Both the position numbers and the translations under genes were made by a program. 64,000 nt of DNA, taken from assembly GCA_046704385.1 (NCBI GenBank), contig JBJKSB010000013.1, forward strand, positions 1 through 64,000, read 5' to 3'. This stretch comes from GH45 sp046704385. Its GTDB lineage: Bacteria > Bacteroidota > Bacteroidia > Bacteroidales > SZUA-534. The notes beneath the pieces are model-generated. The model did not search any database. It was given only the letters and a program-made list of their open reading frames with translations, and was not told where the DNA came from. Of this stretch, positions 44,425-52,831 are shown in pieces (the first letter of the stretch is position 1; each line of letters starts with the position of its first letter).

Positions 44425-45400
44425 AATCCTTTCCTCCTTCAAAATACCGGTAATAAATATCATCGAGGCCGTATTCTTTCTTGCGTAACGAGCCCAGTCC
44501 AAAACCCGATTCAACAATAGTTTTGGCAATTAATGCTGATACATTTTCACGGCTGTCAACATGGATCATATTTTTGTTCAGAGTTACAGCAGCAACATTT
44601 TCAATTTGTTTCAGTTTTTCAATTAATGAATTAAAAATTGCTGAATCAGTACTACCATTTAAAGCTTTTCCTTCATGTTCTATTATCTCTGCTTCGGTGG
44701 CGAAGGTATTTGCCGAGAATATTTTTTTGGCCAGTGATTCTATATTTCCTTCGGCAAGCAGGTTTCCCTTTACAAAAATTCCTACGCGGTCGCATATTTG
44801 CTGCACCTGGTGTAAGTGGTGCGACGAAAGTAAAACGGTGAGTTTTTCTTCGCGACTCAGGTTCATAATGAGGTCGATAAATTCTTTGACACCTTTGGGA
44901 TCAATCCCCAGTGTGGGTTCATCAAGAATAATCACTTCGGGATTTTTCACCAGGACATCACCCAGTCCTAAGCGCTGGCGCATCCCACGCGAATATTTGC
45001 CTGCCTTTTTTTCTTTTTCGGTACCCAGGCCGACCCGTTCAATAATTTCATTAGCCTTGCTTTCAGCCTCTTTTCCTGATAATCCGTTTAAGCGGGCTGT
45101 GTAAACCAGATTTTCCAATCCTGTCAGGTCTTCATAAAAACCAACATCCTCAGGCAGGTATCCAACTTTTTTCTTTACCTCAATAGGATAACGAACTGGA
45201 TCGATACCACAAACTTTGATTTGTCCGTCAGTAGGTTCAGTAAGTCCCATCATCATCAGAATGGTGGTCGATTTGCCAGCTCCATTGGGTCCCAGCAATC
45301 CAAAAATTTCACCTTTTAATACGGATAAATTCAGGTTGTTTACTGCCGAAAAGGAACCGTAGTTTTTAGTAAGGCCATGTATTTCAATTACCTTTTCCAC
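44417..45400 (-). CDS. ABC transporter ATP-binding protein
   Basis: This 327-residue ATPase of the ABC-2 exporter class has Walker A GPNGAGKST (37-45), a Q-loop region 'VGYLPEDVGFYEDLTG', signature 'YSRGMRQRLGLGDVLV', Walker B 'EVIILDEPTLGIDPKG' and the His switch 'VLLSSHHLHQV'. A C-terminal extension of about 100 residues follows. It is encoded 3 bases after the NEW3 gene and overlaps the permease start, so the three are translated as a unit. Confidence 0.95.
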   Translation of the reverse strand: MEKVIEIHGLTKNYGSFSAVNNLNLSVLKGEIFGLLGPNGAGKSTTILMMMGLTEPTDGQIKVCGIDPVRYPIEVKKKVGYLPEDVGFYEDLTGLENLVYTARLNGLSGKEAESKANEIIERVGLGTEKEKKAGKYSRGMRQRLGLGDVLVKNPEVIILDEPTLGIDPKGVKEFIDLIMNLSREEKLTVLLSSHHLHQVQQICDRVGIFVKGNLLAEGNIESLAKKIFSANTFATEAEIIEHEGKALNGSTDSAIFNSLIEKLKQIENVAAVTLNKNMIHVDSRENVSALIAKTIVESGFGLGSLRKKEYGLDDIYYRYFEGGKDYE

Positions 45401-45403
45401 AGT

Positions 45404-46552
45404 TTACCTCCTCCCATATTTGCGGAATAAGAAAAACAACCCGGCAATAACAGCCAGAATTATCATTACTCCCAGCCAACCCCAAAGCAGAGGTGTTTTA
45501 ACTGAAATACGCAAAGTAGCTTTTGAAGTGGTTTCTTTGGTACTTGAGGTCAGGTTTATGGCATAATCGCCCGGTATTGCCTTATCGAATGCTTTTATAG
45601 TTGCTGTAACATTTTCAGAAGCACCAACGGCAACTGATTTAAGTTTGTCAGGACTAAATGTAACTTCCCAGTCTTTAGGACAATTTTTTGCAAATTTAAT
45701 ATCTTTTAATTCTGATGTTCCTGTATTACGCACTACCAATTCAAACTTTTTTGCTGTTCCAGCCGTAATCGAAGCACTTAGCAATCCTTTGGGAGTGGTA
45801 AGCTCCATCTCGTACGACCCGGTAATCACCACCTCAAGGTTCAGATCGGCTGAAGTGTTGCTGGTTAATGCCTGAACAGGTATTTCATAAGTCCCCGCCA
45901 TCACATTATAAGGAGGTTTTACCTCAATTGAAATATTGGAAGTCTGGTTGGGGTCTACCTCAACTGCAGTAGCTTGCTGGCTGTTGGGTTTGAAAAGTAC
46001 CTGCCATCCCTCTGGAGTGTTGGCTCTGAGCGAATAGAGTTGTTTTTCGCCGGTCTGATTTTTTATCTTGGTCCGGAATGTAAAATTTGATTTTGAATGA
46101 CCCTGCATATTTGCCTGCTGCGAAGTGAATTCGGTTTCGTAGGTACCAATTTCCGATACATTTACCACTAATGCTAATTCATCCATATTTTTAGCAACTA
46201 CCTTAAACGTATGGTTACCTTTATTTACTTTTAACGGAACATCAACTTTTAAATTCAGGGTTTTCTTTTCACCAGGCAGAATAGAAATTTGCTGAATATT
46301 AAAACCGCCTGCTTTAAGTGTGTAGTTCCAACTTTTAGGCATGCCGGCTACATAAACATCCAGATTTTTTACTTCGCTTTCATTGTTTTTTATCTCAATG
46401 GTATAATCAATGGATTCACCCGGAGGAACCGAAATTTTGGTATATGGGGTGTAAAGTTTGACTGAATTGGCTGCCAGCGAGGTAACTATACCTGCAATTA
46501 AAAATGTAAACGACAGCATTAATCTTTTTAAAATCCGCACATGCATTAACAT
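45404..46552 (-). CDS. NEW3-domain membrane-anchored exported protein
   Basis: This 382-residue protein has a signal peptide (LMLSFTFLIAGIVTSLAA) and three Ig-like beta domains of the NEW3 type ('VPPGESIDYTIEIKNNESEVKNLDVYVAGMPKSWNYTLK', 'PNQTSNISIEVKPPYNVMAGTYEIPVQA', 'VGASENVTATIKAFDKAIPGDYAINLTSS'). The C-terminal membrane span is 'WGWLGVMIILAVIAGLFFLFRKYGRR'. Most of it is thus outside the inner membrane. It has an excellent SD (AGGAGG 8 bases before ATG 46552). As first gene of an ABC exporter operon, it is a candidate substrate-binding or sensing partner. Confidence 0.87.
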   Translation of the reverse strand: MLMHVRILKRLMLSFTFLIAGIVTSLAANSVKLYTPYTKISVPPGESIDYTIEIKNNESEVKNLDVYVAGMPKSWNYTLKAGGFNIQQISILPGEKKTLNLKVDVPLKVNKGNHTFKVVAKNMDELALVVNVSEIGTYETEFTSQQANMQGHSKSNFTFRTKIKNQTGEKQLYSLRANTPEGWQVLFKPNSQQATAVEVDPNQTSNISIEVKPPYNVMAGTYEIPVQALTSNTSADLNLEVVITGSYEMELTTPKGLLSASITAGTAKKFELVVRNTGTSELKDIKFAKNCPKDWEVTFSPDKLKSVAVGASENVTATIKAFDKAIPGDYAINLTSSTKETTSKATLRISVKTPLLWGWLGVMIILAVIAGLFFLFRKYGRR

Positions 46553-46874
46553 AATTTTAACCTCCTATTATTAAATAAATTTACGATGAGCAAAATTAAT
46601 TTGACCTTTGAAAATCGGAAAGGCCCAAAATTGCCTTATAAGCATAAATATTGCATTAAATAATTGATATTTAAATAATTGCACGAATTGTGAATGAAAT
46701 GTTAAAAGTGTTAAAAAAAGTTAAAGCAGTTTTTTAGATCAATAAAGGAATAGAAATTGTCGTTGATTGAACAATAATTTTAAGAATAGTTGGATGAAGA
46801 ATTTAGATTTTTTACCACATCGTTCAAACTTTGCTGATTAATTTTTGTTCTGATTTTTATTAAAATATACAATT
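46553..46874. other. Divergent intergenic region NEW3 operon/CutA-like
   Basis: This 322-base very AT-rich spacer holds the SD of the NEW3 gene and a minus-strand TAAATTTA that is one base off the -7 consensus. No RNA, repeat or gene was seen. Confidence 0.4.
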
Positions 46875-47201
46875 ATGATTCTTTTGCATATTATTTCACC
46901 GTCGTACAAGCAACTAAATGAAGTTGCTGAGTTTTTGGTAAATAAAAGATTAATAATCGATGCTTTAGTACAGGGGTGCATGGGTTTTAGATTACATGAA
47001 GCAAAGGGGAAAGTTGAATCGCAACAAGTAAACCTTTTAGTGGGAAAAACCAAAGCCCTGTTGTTTGATACTATAGAACAAACCCTTCGGAGCAGGTATG
47101 GAGATGACATGCCTGAAATTTACTCGGTACCTATTGTAAACATGAATTGGGAAAAATCAAGGGAGTTAGCTGACAATACAATTAAAATCAGTAGTAACTG
47201 A
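46875..47201 (+). CDS. CutA1-like divalent-ion tolerance protein
   Basis: This 108-residue protein has a ferredoxin-like pattern matching CutA1: 'LNEVAEFLVNKRLIIDALVQ' corresponds to 'A..IA..LVE.RLAACVN', 'QVNLLVGKTKALLFDTIEQTLRSRYGDDMPEIYSVPIVNMN' corresponds to 'E..L.IKT....F..L...I...HPYEVPEIIA.PI', and 'WEKSRELADNTI' to the end. CutA trimers are linked to copper and other metals, but their role is unclear. Divergence in the central segment (GCMGFRLHEAKGK in place of the usual Trp-rich strand) lowers certainty. Confidence 0.68.
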   Translation: MILLHIISPSYKQLNEVAEFLVNKRLIIDALVQGCMGFRLHEAKGKVESQQVNLLVGKTKALLFDTIEQTLRSRYGDDMPEIYSVPIVNMNWEKSRELADNTIKISSN

Positions 47202-47665
47202 CTCTTTGAAGGGGTTCTCGGTCTGCATACCACAATATTCTGTCAATAGTTTAAAGACTTCAGAAGGAAATCTGGGCCAAGTATTATTTTGAGGTTCTGG
47301 GAAATCAATAAATATGAATTTTCCTTTAATTATTAGCCCCAAACGGGGCGTAATCAATATGGCATAAGTTTTTAATTACTAATTTAAGCCAATTAATAAA
47401 ACGTCGCTCCGTTAGAGCTTATCATATTTCTGCCTTTAATTACCTTGCCCTGCGGACAAGGTTTGAGACTACGCTCCGTTGGAGCTTTTATTATTAATAG
47501 TAGTGGTCATTTTTATCGCCAGCACCTCAAAATAATATTTAGCCGTAATCTGAAATTTGCAGTTTCAAACAGGTTTATTGGTTGTTTTTTCGTAACTTTT
47601 TACATCTTAAAACAACCTGGTTTCAGGTGCTTATAGTTCCAAATATTAATTAAAACTCAAAACTT
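47202..47665. other. Non-coding region with palindromic repeat cluster
   Basis: This 464-base spacer contains the hairpin cluster at 47336-47485. A 63-codon minus-strand frame (47166-47357, with FPEPQNNTWPRFPSEVF) might be the remnant of a gene, but no family is recognised and it is not called. Confidence 0.45.
47336..47485. repeat. Cluster of four short palindromes
   Basis: The palindromes are GCCCC-AAAC-GGGGC (47336-47349), GCTCCGTTAGAGC (47406-47418), ACCTTG...CAAGGT (47442-47462) and GCTCCGTTGGAGC (47473-47485). The second and fourth differ by one base. G/C-rich hairpins crowded in an AT-rich, gene-free stretch look like a decayed dispersed repeat element. Confidence 0.55.
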
Positions 47666-48082
47666 ATGAAAAAATTATTTTTATTTCTGGTTGTAGTTTG
47701 TGCAGCTATCGCCGTTTCTGCTCAGGAAGAGGGCGGCAAAGATAAGGAAAAAGTCCTCGAAAAACCCAAGGATATTAATATCCAGGAATTTGATGATTTT
47801 AAAAATTCGTCGTTTAACATTTACGAAAAGTCACTGCATTATAAAAAAATGTCGGAAGGCGAGGAAGGATTGAAGGTGGAAGATGTTACTGAGGCTAAAA
47901 AGCTAAAGGAAGATGTTGTTACGCTTAATAAAAAAGCTGACGAGGTGCTGGAAAAAGCTAAAAATGTTAAACCTAAAACAAAATCACCGGCTGCGGTAAA
48001 AAACACTCAAAAATCAGTTGAGGCACTAAAGGAGGCTACAAAAAATCTTGATACCGTACTTGGAAAAACAGGTAAAGAGTAG
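47666..48082 (+). CDS. Small secreted Lys/Glu-rich protein, function unknown
   Basis: The protein has 138 residues. A clear signal peptide (KKLFLFLVVVCAAIAVSAQ) is followed by a highly charged, helix-prone mature part ('EEGGKDKEKVLEKPKD', 'LKEDVVTLNKKADEVLEKAKNVKPKTKSPAAVKNTQKSVEALKEATKNLD'). No Cys, no sorting domain and no known family are recognised. It is likely a periplasmic helical protein. It has its own strong terminator and is followed by a lipoprotein gene. Confidence 0.75.
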   Translation: MKKLFLFLVVVCAAIAVSAQEEGGKDKEKVLEKPKDINIQEFDDFKNSSFNIYEKSLHYKKMSEGEEGLKVEDVTEAKKLKEDVVTLNKKADEVLEKAKNVKPKTKSPAAVKNTQKSVEALKEATKNLDTVLGKTGKE

Positions 48083-48114
48083 ATTGAGTTGCCTGAAATT
48101 ATCTGTTAAAAATG

Positions 48115-48138
48115 GAGCGCGTAAGCGCTCTTTTTTTT
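48115..48138 (+). terminator. Intrinsic terminator
   Basis: GAGCGC (48115-48120), loop GTAA and GCGCTC (48125-48130) are followed by eight T. It ends the small secreted-protein transcript. Confidence 0.93.
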
Positions 48139-48167
48139 GTCTTCATTTTCGCTTCATTTTGGTCAAA

Positions 48168-48175
48168 TATGTTTG
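48168..48175 (+). promoter_or_regulatory. -7 box for the lipoprotein gene
   Basis: TATGTTTG is a full TAnnTTTG match 37 bases before the ATG at 48213 and just after the upstream terminator. No well-spaced -33 box was found. Confidence 0.45.
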
Positions 48176-48212
48176 TATCGAATTTGATTAAAAAACTAAA
48201 AAACACATAATC

Positions 48213-49106
48213 ATGAAAACAAAAAATTTTGTAATTAAATCAGGATGGTTTTTTACAGTGGCCATTATTTTTACACTGTTTATCACTTCATGTGAAAAAA
48301 CGCCTGCTGTTCAGGATAATACAGATGCCTTGTCTGAAACCTCAATTGATCAGGAGCTTTATACCTCAGAAGTATTTGATGAGGTTATTGACATTGCCGA
48401 CGAAGCAGAGGATTATTATGATAGCAATGCTAGCAGTCTCAAATCTGCCACTTTTGGTTTTAACCGGTTGAGTGAATGTGTAACTGTAACAAAGGAAAAA
48501 ACAGACAGTTTGGTCACAACCGTAATTGATTTTGGAGAGGAAAACTGTTTGTGTAACGATGGTCGTGAACGTCGTGGTAAAATTATTATGTCGCACGAGG
48601 GAAGGTACTGGGACAGTTTGGTGTATATAACCTTTACTTTCGACAATTTCTTTGTGGATGATAATATGATAATGGGTGACAAATCGGTTACTCAAACCAT
48701 CGATGAAAATGGTAACAGGGTAAGCACTATTTCAATATCAGGCTCAATGGTTTTGGCCGATGGTTCAGGTACAATTAGTTATGAATCGGATAAAACAAGG
48801 ACTATTATTGAGGGTTCGGATACTCCTTACAAACGCGATGATGTAATTGAAACTACAGGAAGTTCAACCTGCACCCTGGCTGATGGAACCGTAATTTCGA
48901 TGAATATTATTGAGCCGCTGGTACGAAAAAATGAACAGGGATGTTTTATGTACATTGTTCAGGGTATACTTGAAAACACTGTTACCGGAAAACCCACAGT
49001 TACTATCAATTTTGGAGATGGAACCTGTGATAATTATGCTGATGTAACTGTTGATGGAGTTACTACTACAATTGAACTGAAACGTAAGTGTAACGGAGGC
49101 ATGTAG
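48213..49106 (+). CDS. Bacteroidota lipoprotein, function unknown
   Basis: The protein has 297 residues. The signal sequence ends at the lipobox FITSC, so the Cys near residue 27 is acylated. The next residues EKTPAVQDNTDA are acidic, resembling surface-export signals of Bacteroidota lipoproteins. The rest is predicted beta-rich ('GKIIMSHEGRYWDSLVYITFTFDNFFVDDNMIMGDKSVTQTIDENGNRVSTISISGSMVLADGSGTISYESDKTR', 'PTVTINFGDGTCDNYADVTVDG'). No family is recognised. It lies between two small secreted-protein genes. Confidence 0.78.
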   Translation: MKTKNFVIKSGWFFTVAIIFTLFITSCEKTPAVQDNTDALSETSIDQELYTSEVFDEVIDIADEAEDYYDSNASSLKSATFGFNRLSECVTVTKEKTDSLVTTVIDFGEENCLCNDGRERRGKIIMSHEGRYWDSLVYITFTFDNFFVDDNMIMGDKSVTQTIDENGNRVSTISISGSMVLADGSGTISYESDKTRTIIEGSDTPYKRDDVIETTGSSTCTLADGTVISMNIIEPLVRKNEQGCFMYIVQGILENTVTGKPTVTINFGDGTCDNYADVTVDGVTTTIELKRKCNGGM

Positions 49107-49447
49107 TTTTTTGAAAAGAATAACGCGTGAGGGTTTTAATCATCCTATTGTAAGATTAGTGCTGAATTTTTATTACTGGTTTTAAAATATACAAAGTTGG
49201 GATTGCATTGAATAAAATCGGGGCGTGACTTAAAGCCTGTCTTTTCGGCAGACCGGTCGCTCTCCGATTATAACACAAGACTGAACAATTATTGAAAAAG
49301 AATAAATAAAACCCATAAAGCAGACCACTTTTTAGTAAAAAAATATTAATTCGTAATTTTGTTAATGGGTAGTTTTAATAAACCTGAAAACTATAAAAAT
49401 AAATATCTGTTAAAGTGTAAATTATGTTGATGTAAATGGGAGGCACA
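49107..49447. other. Intergenic region with imperfect palindrome and a promoter box
   Basis: This 341-base spacer contains the imperfect palindrome at 49216-49269 and TAATTTTG (49354-49361), a full TAnnTTTG match that could drive the downstream secreted-protein/two-component operon with a leader of about 80 bases. Confidence 0.45.
49216..49269. repeat. Imperfect G/C-rich palindrome
   Basis: AATCGG (49216-49221) and CCGATT (49264-49269) enclose G/C-rich sequence with GTC...GAC pairing. It stands out in an AT-rich spacer and resembles a decayed dispersed repeat; a structured RNA is also possible. Confidence 0.4.
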
Positions 49448-49813
49448 ATGAAAAGATTAATTATAATATCGGTTTTTATTTTGGCAGGTTTATTTGCTTT
49501 TAGCCAGGAACAACCGAAAAAGGTTGAAAAATCTCAAAATGTTGAGCAGGTTAAAAATATTGAAAAGGTCAAGAATACAGAGCAGATTAAAAATGCGGAG
49601 CAAGTTAAAAAAGATGGGAAAGTTGAAAAAAATGATAATAACCAGAATAAAACACCATTAAAGGCGGTTCCAAAAGCGAATCAAAACCAGGCAAAAATTC
49701 AGAAAACGCAGCAACAGAGAAAACAGGCTAAAACTGTTCAAATGCAACAAAAAAGAGCTGGTATGACAGAACAACGTCAAAGAATGATTCAACGTCGTCG
49801 CGGTCATAAATAA
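49448..49813 (+). CDS. Small secreted protein with hexapeptide repeats
   Basis: The protein has 121 residues. The signal peptide (KRLIIISVFILAGLFAFSQ) is followed by about five hexapeptide units of form (E)(Q/K)VKN(x) ('VEQVKN', 'IEKVKN', 'TEQIKN', 'AEQVKK'), then a Gln/Lys/Arg-rich, very basic tail ending RQRMIQRRRGHK. The start is ATG 49448, with GGGAGG 5-10 bases upstream; the ATG at 49436 overlaps that SD. It begins an operon with an outer-membrane barrel (3-base gap) and a two-component system. Function is unknown; it may be a periplasmic or envelope partner. Confidence 0.75.
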   Translation: MKRLIIISVFILAGLFAFSQEQPKKVEKSQNVEQVKNIEKVKNTEQIKNAEQVKKDGKVEKNDNNQNKTPLKAVPKANQNQAKIQKTQQQRKQAKTVQMQQKRAGMTEQRQRMIQRRRGHK

Positions 49814-49816
49814 GTT

Positions 49817-50683
49817 ATGAATACACGCTGCCTTTTTCCTCCCAAAGTTGGTCTGACCCTTATGTTCAGCATATTAGTATATGTAAATATACAGGCTCAG
49901 CAATCATCCGATAGTTTAGCCAATGATACAGTTACTGAATCTATTTTAAACTACTTTTCGTTCGATTTGGGCTATACTAATAATAATCTGACCGACAATA
50001 CTTTAACCGATGTAAATACTTCTGCTATTCTGGCCGACTTTTCTTTTTACCACAAGTCCGGTATTTATGTATCATTAATGCCTTTAACTTATCCGAAAAC
50101 AACCCTGTCTTCCAATGATGTAAATGTTTCCGCAGGATACCAATACTTCTTTAATAACGGGTTCGATGTTAACGCTTATTATTTGTATCATCATTATAAA
50201 GGTGATTCTGTATTAATGGGAATTGATTATAATCAGTCGATGGATTTATCTATTGGATACACTTTTAAAGGGCTGTATGCCTATTGTGAAGGATTCAGTA
50301 CCTGGGGAAATGAGAATAATTATTTTGTAAATACGGGCCTGGGTTATTATGCTGAATGGTACCCCGGGCAAAATAAAAACAATTTCTTTTCAGTTTTTCC
50401 TTTGGTTTCGTTTACCCTGGGTACAGACTATTGGGTTTATACCGACATGACCCCGCTAGAATTGTTAAACACCCGGGTACGGCTAAAGCATAATAACTAT
50501 GCTTGGGATACTTTCGATTCGCAAAATGTCGATTTTATGTTTCCTGTGAATTTTACGCATAATAATTTTTCAGTTTCTCTGTCGTATATTTACTCGATAC
50601 CCACAAATAAATATAGTTTATTAGGCTGGCAAAACCAGTCGGGATTAATGTTTTCGTTAAATTATTTGTTGAATCTTAATTAA
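49817..50683 (+). CDS. Outer-membrane beta-barrel protein, function unknown
   Basis: The protein has 288 residues. A signal peptide (about 1-28, ending IQAQ) is followed by many aromatic-rich alternating strands ('FSFDLGYTNNNL', 'ILADFSFYHKSGIYVSLMPLTY', 'NVSAGYQYFFNNGFDVNAYYLYHHY', 'MDLSIGYTFKGLYAYCEGF') ending 'QSGLMFSLNYLLNLN'. This is the pattern of a small barrel of 10-12 strands. It sits between the repeat protein (3-base gap) and the response regulator (6-base gap), so it is probably controlled by, or signals to, that system. Confidence 0.78.
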   Translation: MNTRCLFPPKVGLTLMFSILVYVNIQAQQSSDSLANDTVTESILNYFSFDLGYTNNNLTDNTLTDVNTSAILADFSFYHKSGIYVSLMPLTYPKTTLSSNDVNVSAGYQYFFNNGFDVNAYYLYHHYKGDSVLMGIDYNQSMDLSIGYTFKGLYAYCEGFSTWGNENNYFVNTGLGYYAEWYPGQNKNNFFSVFPLVSFTLGTDYWVYTDMTPLELLNTRVRLKHNNYAWDTFDSQNVDFMFPVNFTHNNFSVSLSYIYSIPTNKYSLLGWQNQSGLMFSLNYLLNLN

Positions 50684-50689
50684 CAAATC

Positions 50690-51367
50690 ATGCGCTTATT
50701 GATTGTTGAAGACGAGAAGGGGCTGGCTGATGAAATCAGTCATTTTTTGGAGAAGGAACACTATAATTGCGACCAGGCCTTAACGGGTAAACAAGCTTCG
50801 GAATTAATAGCCATAAATCCTTATGATTTTATTTTGCTGGATATCGGGCTGCCTGATATGAACGGGCTTGATCTGATTAAAGAAATAAACAAAAACAATT
50901 CTGAAGCTTATATAATTATTATAACTGCAAGGGGCGAGCTGGGTGATAAAGTAAATGGCTTTAACCTGGGTGCCGATGATTATTTGCCGAAACCATTTTC
51001 GCTTATTGAATTGCACCTCCGCATACAGGCAATTACCCGGCGTAAGTTTGGGCATAACCAAAATATAATTCAGTTTGGTGATTTTTCGATTGATACTCAA
51101 GCCCGTACGTTTCAGTTTAACAATTCATTTATCGACTTAACCAAAAAAGAATATGATTTGCTGAGTTATCTGGTAATGAACAAAAACCGGATACTCGACC
51201 GCATGCAATTGACAGAACACATATGGGGCGACTTTTTTGAAGACGATTATGATTCGAATTATATTGATGTACATATAAAAAATATCAGAAAAAAAATACA
51301 GAAATTTGATGAAAGCCAATGGATTAAAACTATTCGTGGTGTGGGGTATAAGTTTGAGGGGGAGTAA
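50690..51367 (+). CDS. OmpR-family response regulator
   Basis: The protein has 225 residues. The receiver domain has the acidic pair Glu7/Asp8 (IVEDEKG), phospho-acceptor Asp51 (FILLDIGLPDMNGL), Thr in 'IIIITAR' and Lys in 'YLPKPFS'. The C-terminal winged helix is 'IDLTKKEYDLLSYLVMNKNRILDRMQLTEHIWG...SNYIDVHIKNIRKKI...IKTIRGVGYKFEGE'. The kinase gene follows after 129 bases that contain a heptamer repeat array. Confidence 0.96.
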   Translation: MRLLIVEDEKGLADEISHFLEKEHYNCDQALTGKQASELIAINPYDFILLDIGLPDMNGLDLIKEINKNNSEAYIIIITARGELGDKVNGFNLGADDYLPKPFSLIELHLRIQAITRRKFGHNQNIIQFGDFSIDTQARTFQFNNSFIDLTKKEYDLLSYLVMNKNRILDRMQLTEHIWGDFFEDDYDSNYIDVHIKNIRKKIQKFDESQWIKTIRGVGYKFEGE

Positions 51368-51372
51368 AGAAC

Positions 51373-51452
51373 AGTCCTCAGTAGGCAGTCTACAGTCCTC
51401 AGTAGGCAGTCTACAGTTCACAGTAATGAACAGTAAACAGTGAAAAGTAAGG
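51373..51452. repeat. Heptamer-period repeat array between regulator and kinase genes
   Basis: Eight consecutive 7-mers of form AGTnnnn run from 51373 to 51428 (AGTCCTC, AGTAGGC, AGTCTAC, the same three again, AGTTCAC, AGTAATG). After a 3-base shift three more follow (51432-51452). The first six also make an exact 21-bp direct duplication. The motif recalls the CTTnAGT heptamers at 40682-40730. Confidence 0.8.
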
Positions 51453-51496
51453 TGACTGCTGAGTCAAAGCAACTTATAACTTGAAACATAGAAACT

Positions 51497-52831
51497 ATGA
51501 TTCTACCCAAAATCAAGCTAAAAAACCAGTTGGCCCTTTTAAGTGCTTTTTCAAAGGTACTTATAATTGTGTTGTTGGTTTTTACTATTCCCTGGTTGGT
51601 TGGCCGTATATCAATAAATGATACCGACGATAACCTGGTTAACAAACTTGACGATGTTTTTAACCTGATTGATAGTTTGGGAATTGATACCTTTGTGGGT
51701 GATACCGCTGATATACAGGCGTTTGGGAGTTATAACATCCTAAAAGAAGAATATATTTCCATCGAGTATCTGGACAAGGACACTTTAATCAACTCAATTG
51801 CTTATTCGCAGCGTATTATTGAAGGTGAAACGGTGGATTACCGCGTTTTGAGCTATTCATTTGAGCAAAATGGAACTTATTATATTATCGAAATCGGGAA
51901 AAGTATTTCCACCATAATTCAGTTTGAGAAACAATTAAAGAAAATGGCCTTTTGGTTTACAATAGTATTGCTGGTTATAACTGTGGTAATTGAAATCTCA
52001 TTAATTCAATATATGCTAAGGCCATTGGACCTTATTGTCAGTAGGTTAAAATCGACGGATCACCCGTCGTCGTTTAATTATGAAACGGTTAAAACAAATA
52101 CCTCCGATTTTTTGTACCTGGAAAATACGCTGCATAGCCTGATGCATAAAATTGAGGATACTTTTAATAATGAAAGGGAATATATTGGGAATGTTTCTCA
52201 CGAGTTATTGACTCCGGTAAGTATTATTAAAAGTAAGCTTGATAACATTATAATGGAAGGGAAACTGAGTGAGGAAGATATGTTAAAAGTTTACGAGTCG
52301 AAGCAAACGCTGGGGCGCTTAACCAAAATGATCAGGACTTTGCTTACCCTTTCAAGGATTGAAAATGACGAATATTTGCTAAAAGATAAGGTGAATGCTG
52401 TTGAGGTAATTAAAAACGTAGTTTCAGAACTTGAGGACCGCATTCACGGAAAAGAGTTGATCCTTCAGATGGATTTAAGGATCGATACCATTATACTTAG
52501 CGGCAACCAGGAGTTGATTTTTAATATGTTCTATAATTTCATCAATAATGCCATTAAATATACTAATGAAGGATATATTAAGCTGGAATCAAAAATGCTC
52601 GATGGATTTCCGGCTATAATAATTTCAGATACAGGCGAAGGAATTGATTCAAATCTTTTACCTTACATTTTTTCACGATTCCGTAAATTTAAAACCGGTA
52701 AAGACAGTTTTGGTCTGGGTTTAGCGCTGGCAAAGAAAATATGCGATTACCACAATATTGATGTTAAAGTTGCTTCACAAGTAAACCAGGGATCGGAGTT
52801 TACACTTTTGTATAAAGTCATTGAAAAATAG
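51497..52831 (+). CDS. Membrane sensor histidine kinase
   Basis: The protein has 444 residues. TM1 is near residues 10-37 (LALLSAFSKVLIIVLLVFTIPWLVG), a periplasmic sensor of about 115 residues follows, TM2 is at about 152-172 (FWFTIVLLVITVVIEISLI), then the HisKA domain with His235 (GNVSHELLTPVSII), and the ATPase has N ('FYNFINNAIKYTNEG'), G1 ('ISDTGEGID') and G2 ('SFGLGLALAKKICDYH') boxes. It pairs with the regulator just upstream. Confidence 0.95.
   Translation: MILPKIKLKNQLALLSAFSKVLIIVLLVFTIPWLVGRISINDTDDNLVNKLDDVFNLIDSLGIDTFVGDTADIQAFGSYNILKEEYISIEYLDKDTLINSIAYSQRIIEGETVDYRVLSYSFEQNGTYYIIEIGKSISTIIQFEKQLKKMAFWFTIVLLVITVVIEISLIQYMLRPLDLIVSRLKSTDHPSSFNYETVKTNTSDFLYLENTLHSLMHKIEDTFNNEREYIGNVSHELLTPVSIIKSKLDNIIMEGKLSEEDMLKVYESKQTLGRLTKMIRTLLTLSRIENDEYLLKDKVNAVEVIKNVVSELEDRIHGKELILQMDLRIDTIILSGNQELIFNMFYNFINNAIKYTNEGYIKLESKMLDGFPAIIISDTGEGIDSNLLPYIFSRFRKFKTGKDSFGLGLALAKKICDYHNIDVKVASQVNQGSEFTLLYKVIEK

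Noticed and set aside
44481..45104. 207-codon plus-strand frame
   Set aside because: It is antisense to the ABC ATPase gene; its Ser/Phe-rich translation is typical of a shadow frame.
47166..47357. 63-codon minus-strand frame with FPEPQNNTWPRF
   Set aside because: It overlaps the end of the CutA-like gene and no family was recognised. It may be a gene remnant but cannot be supported.
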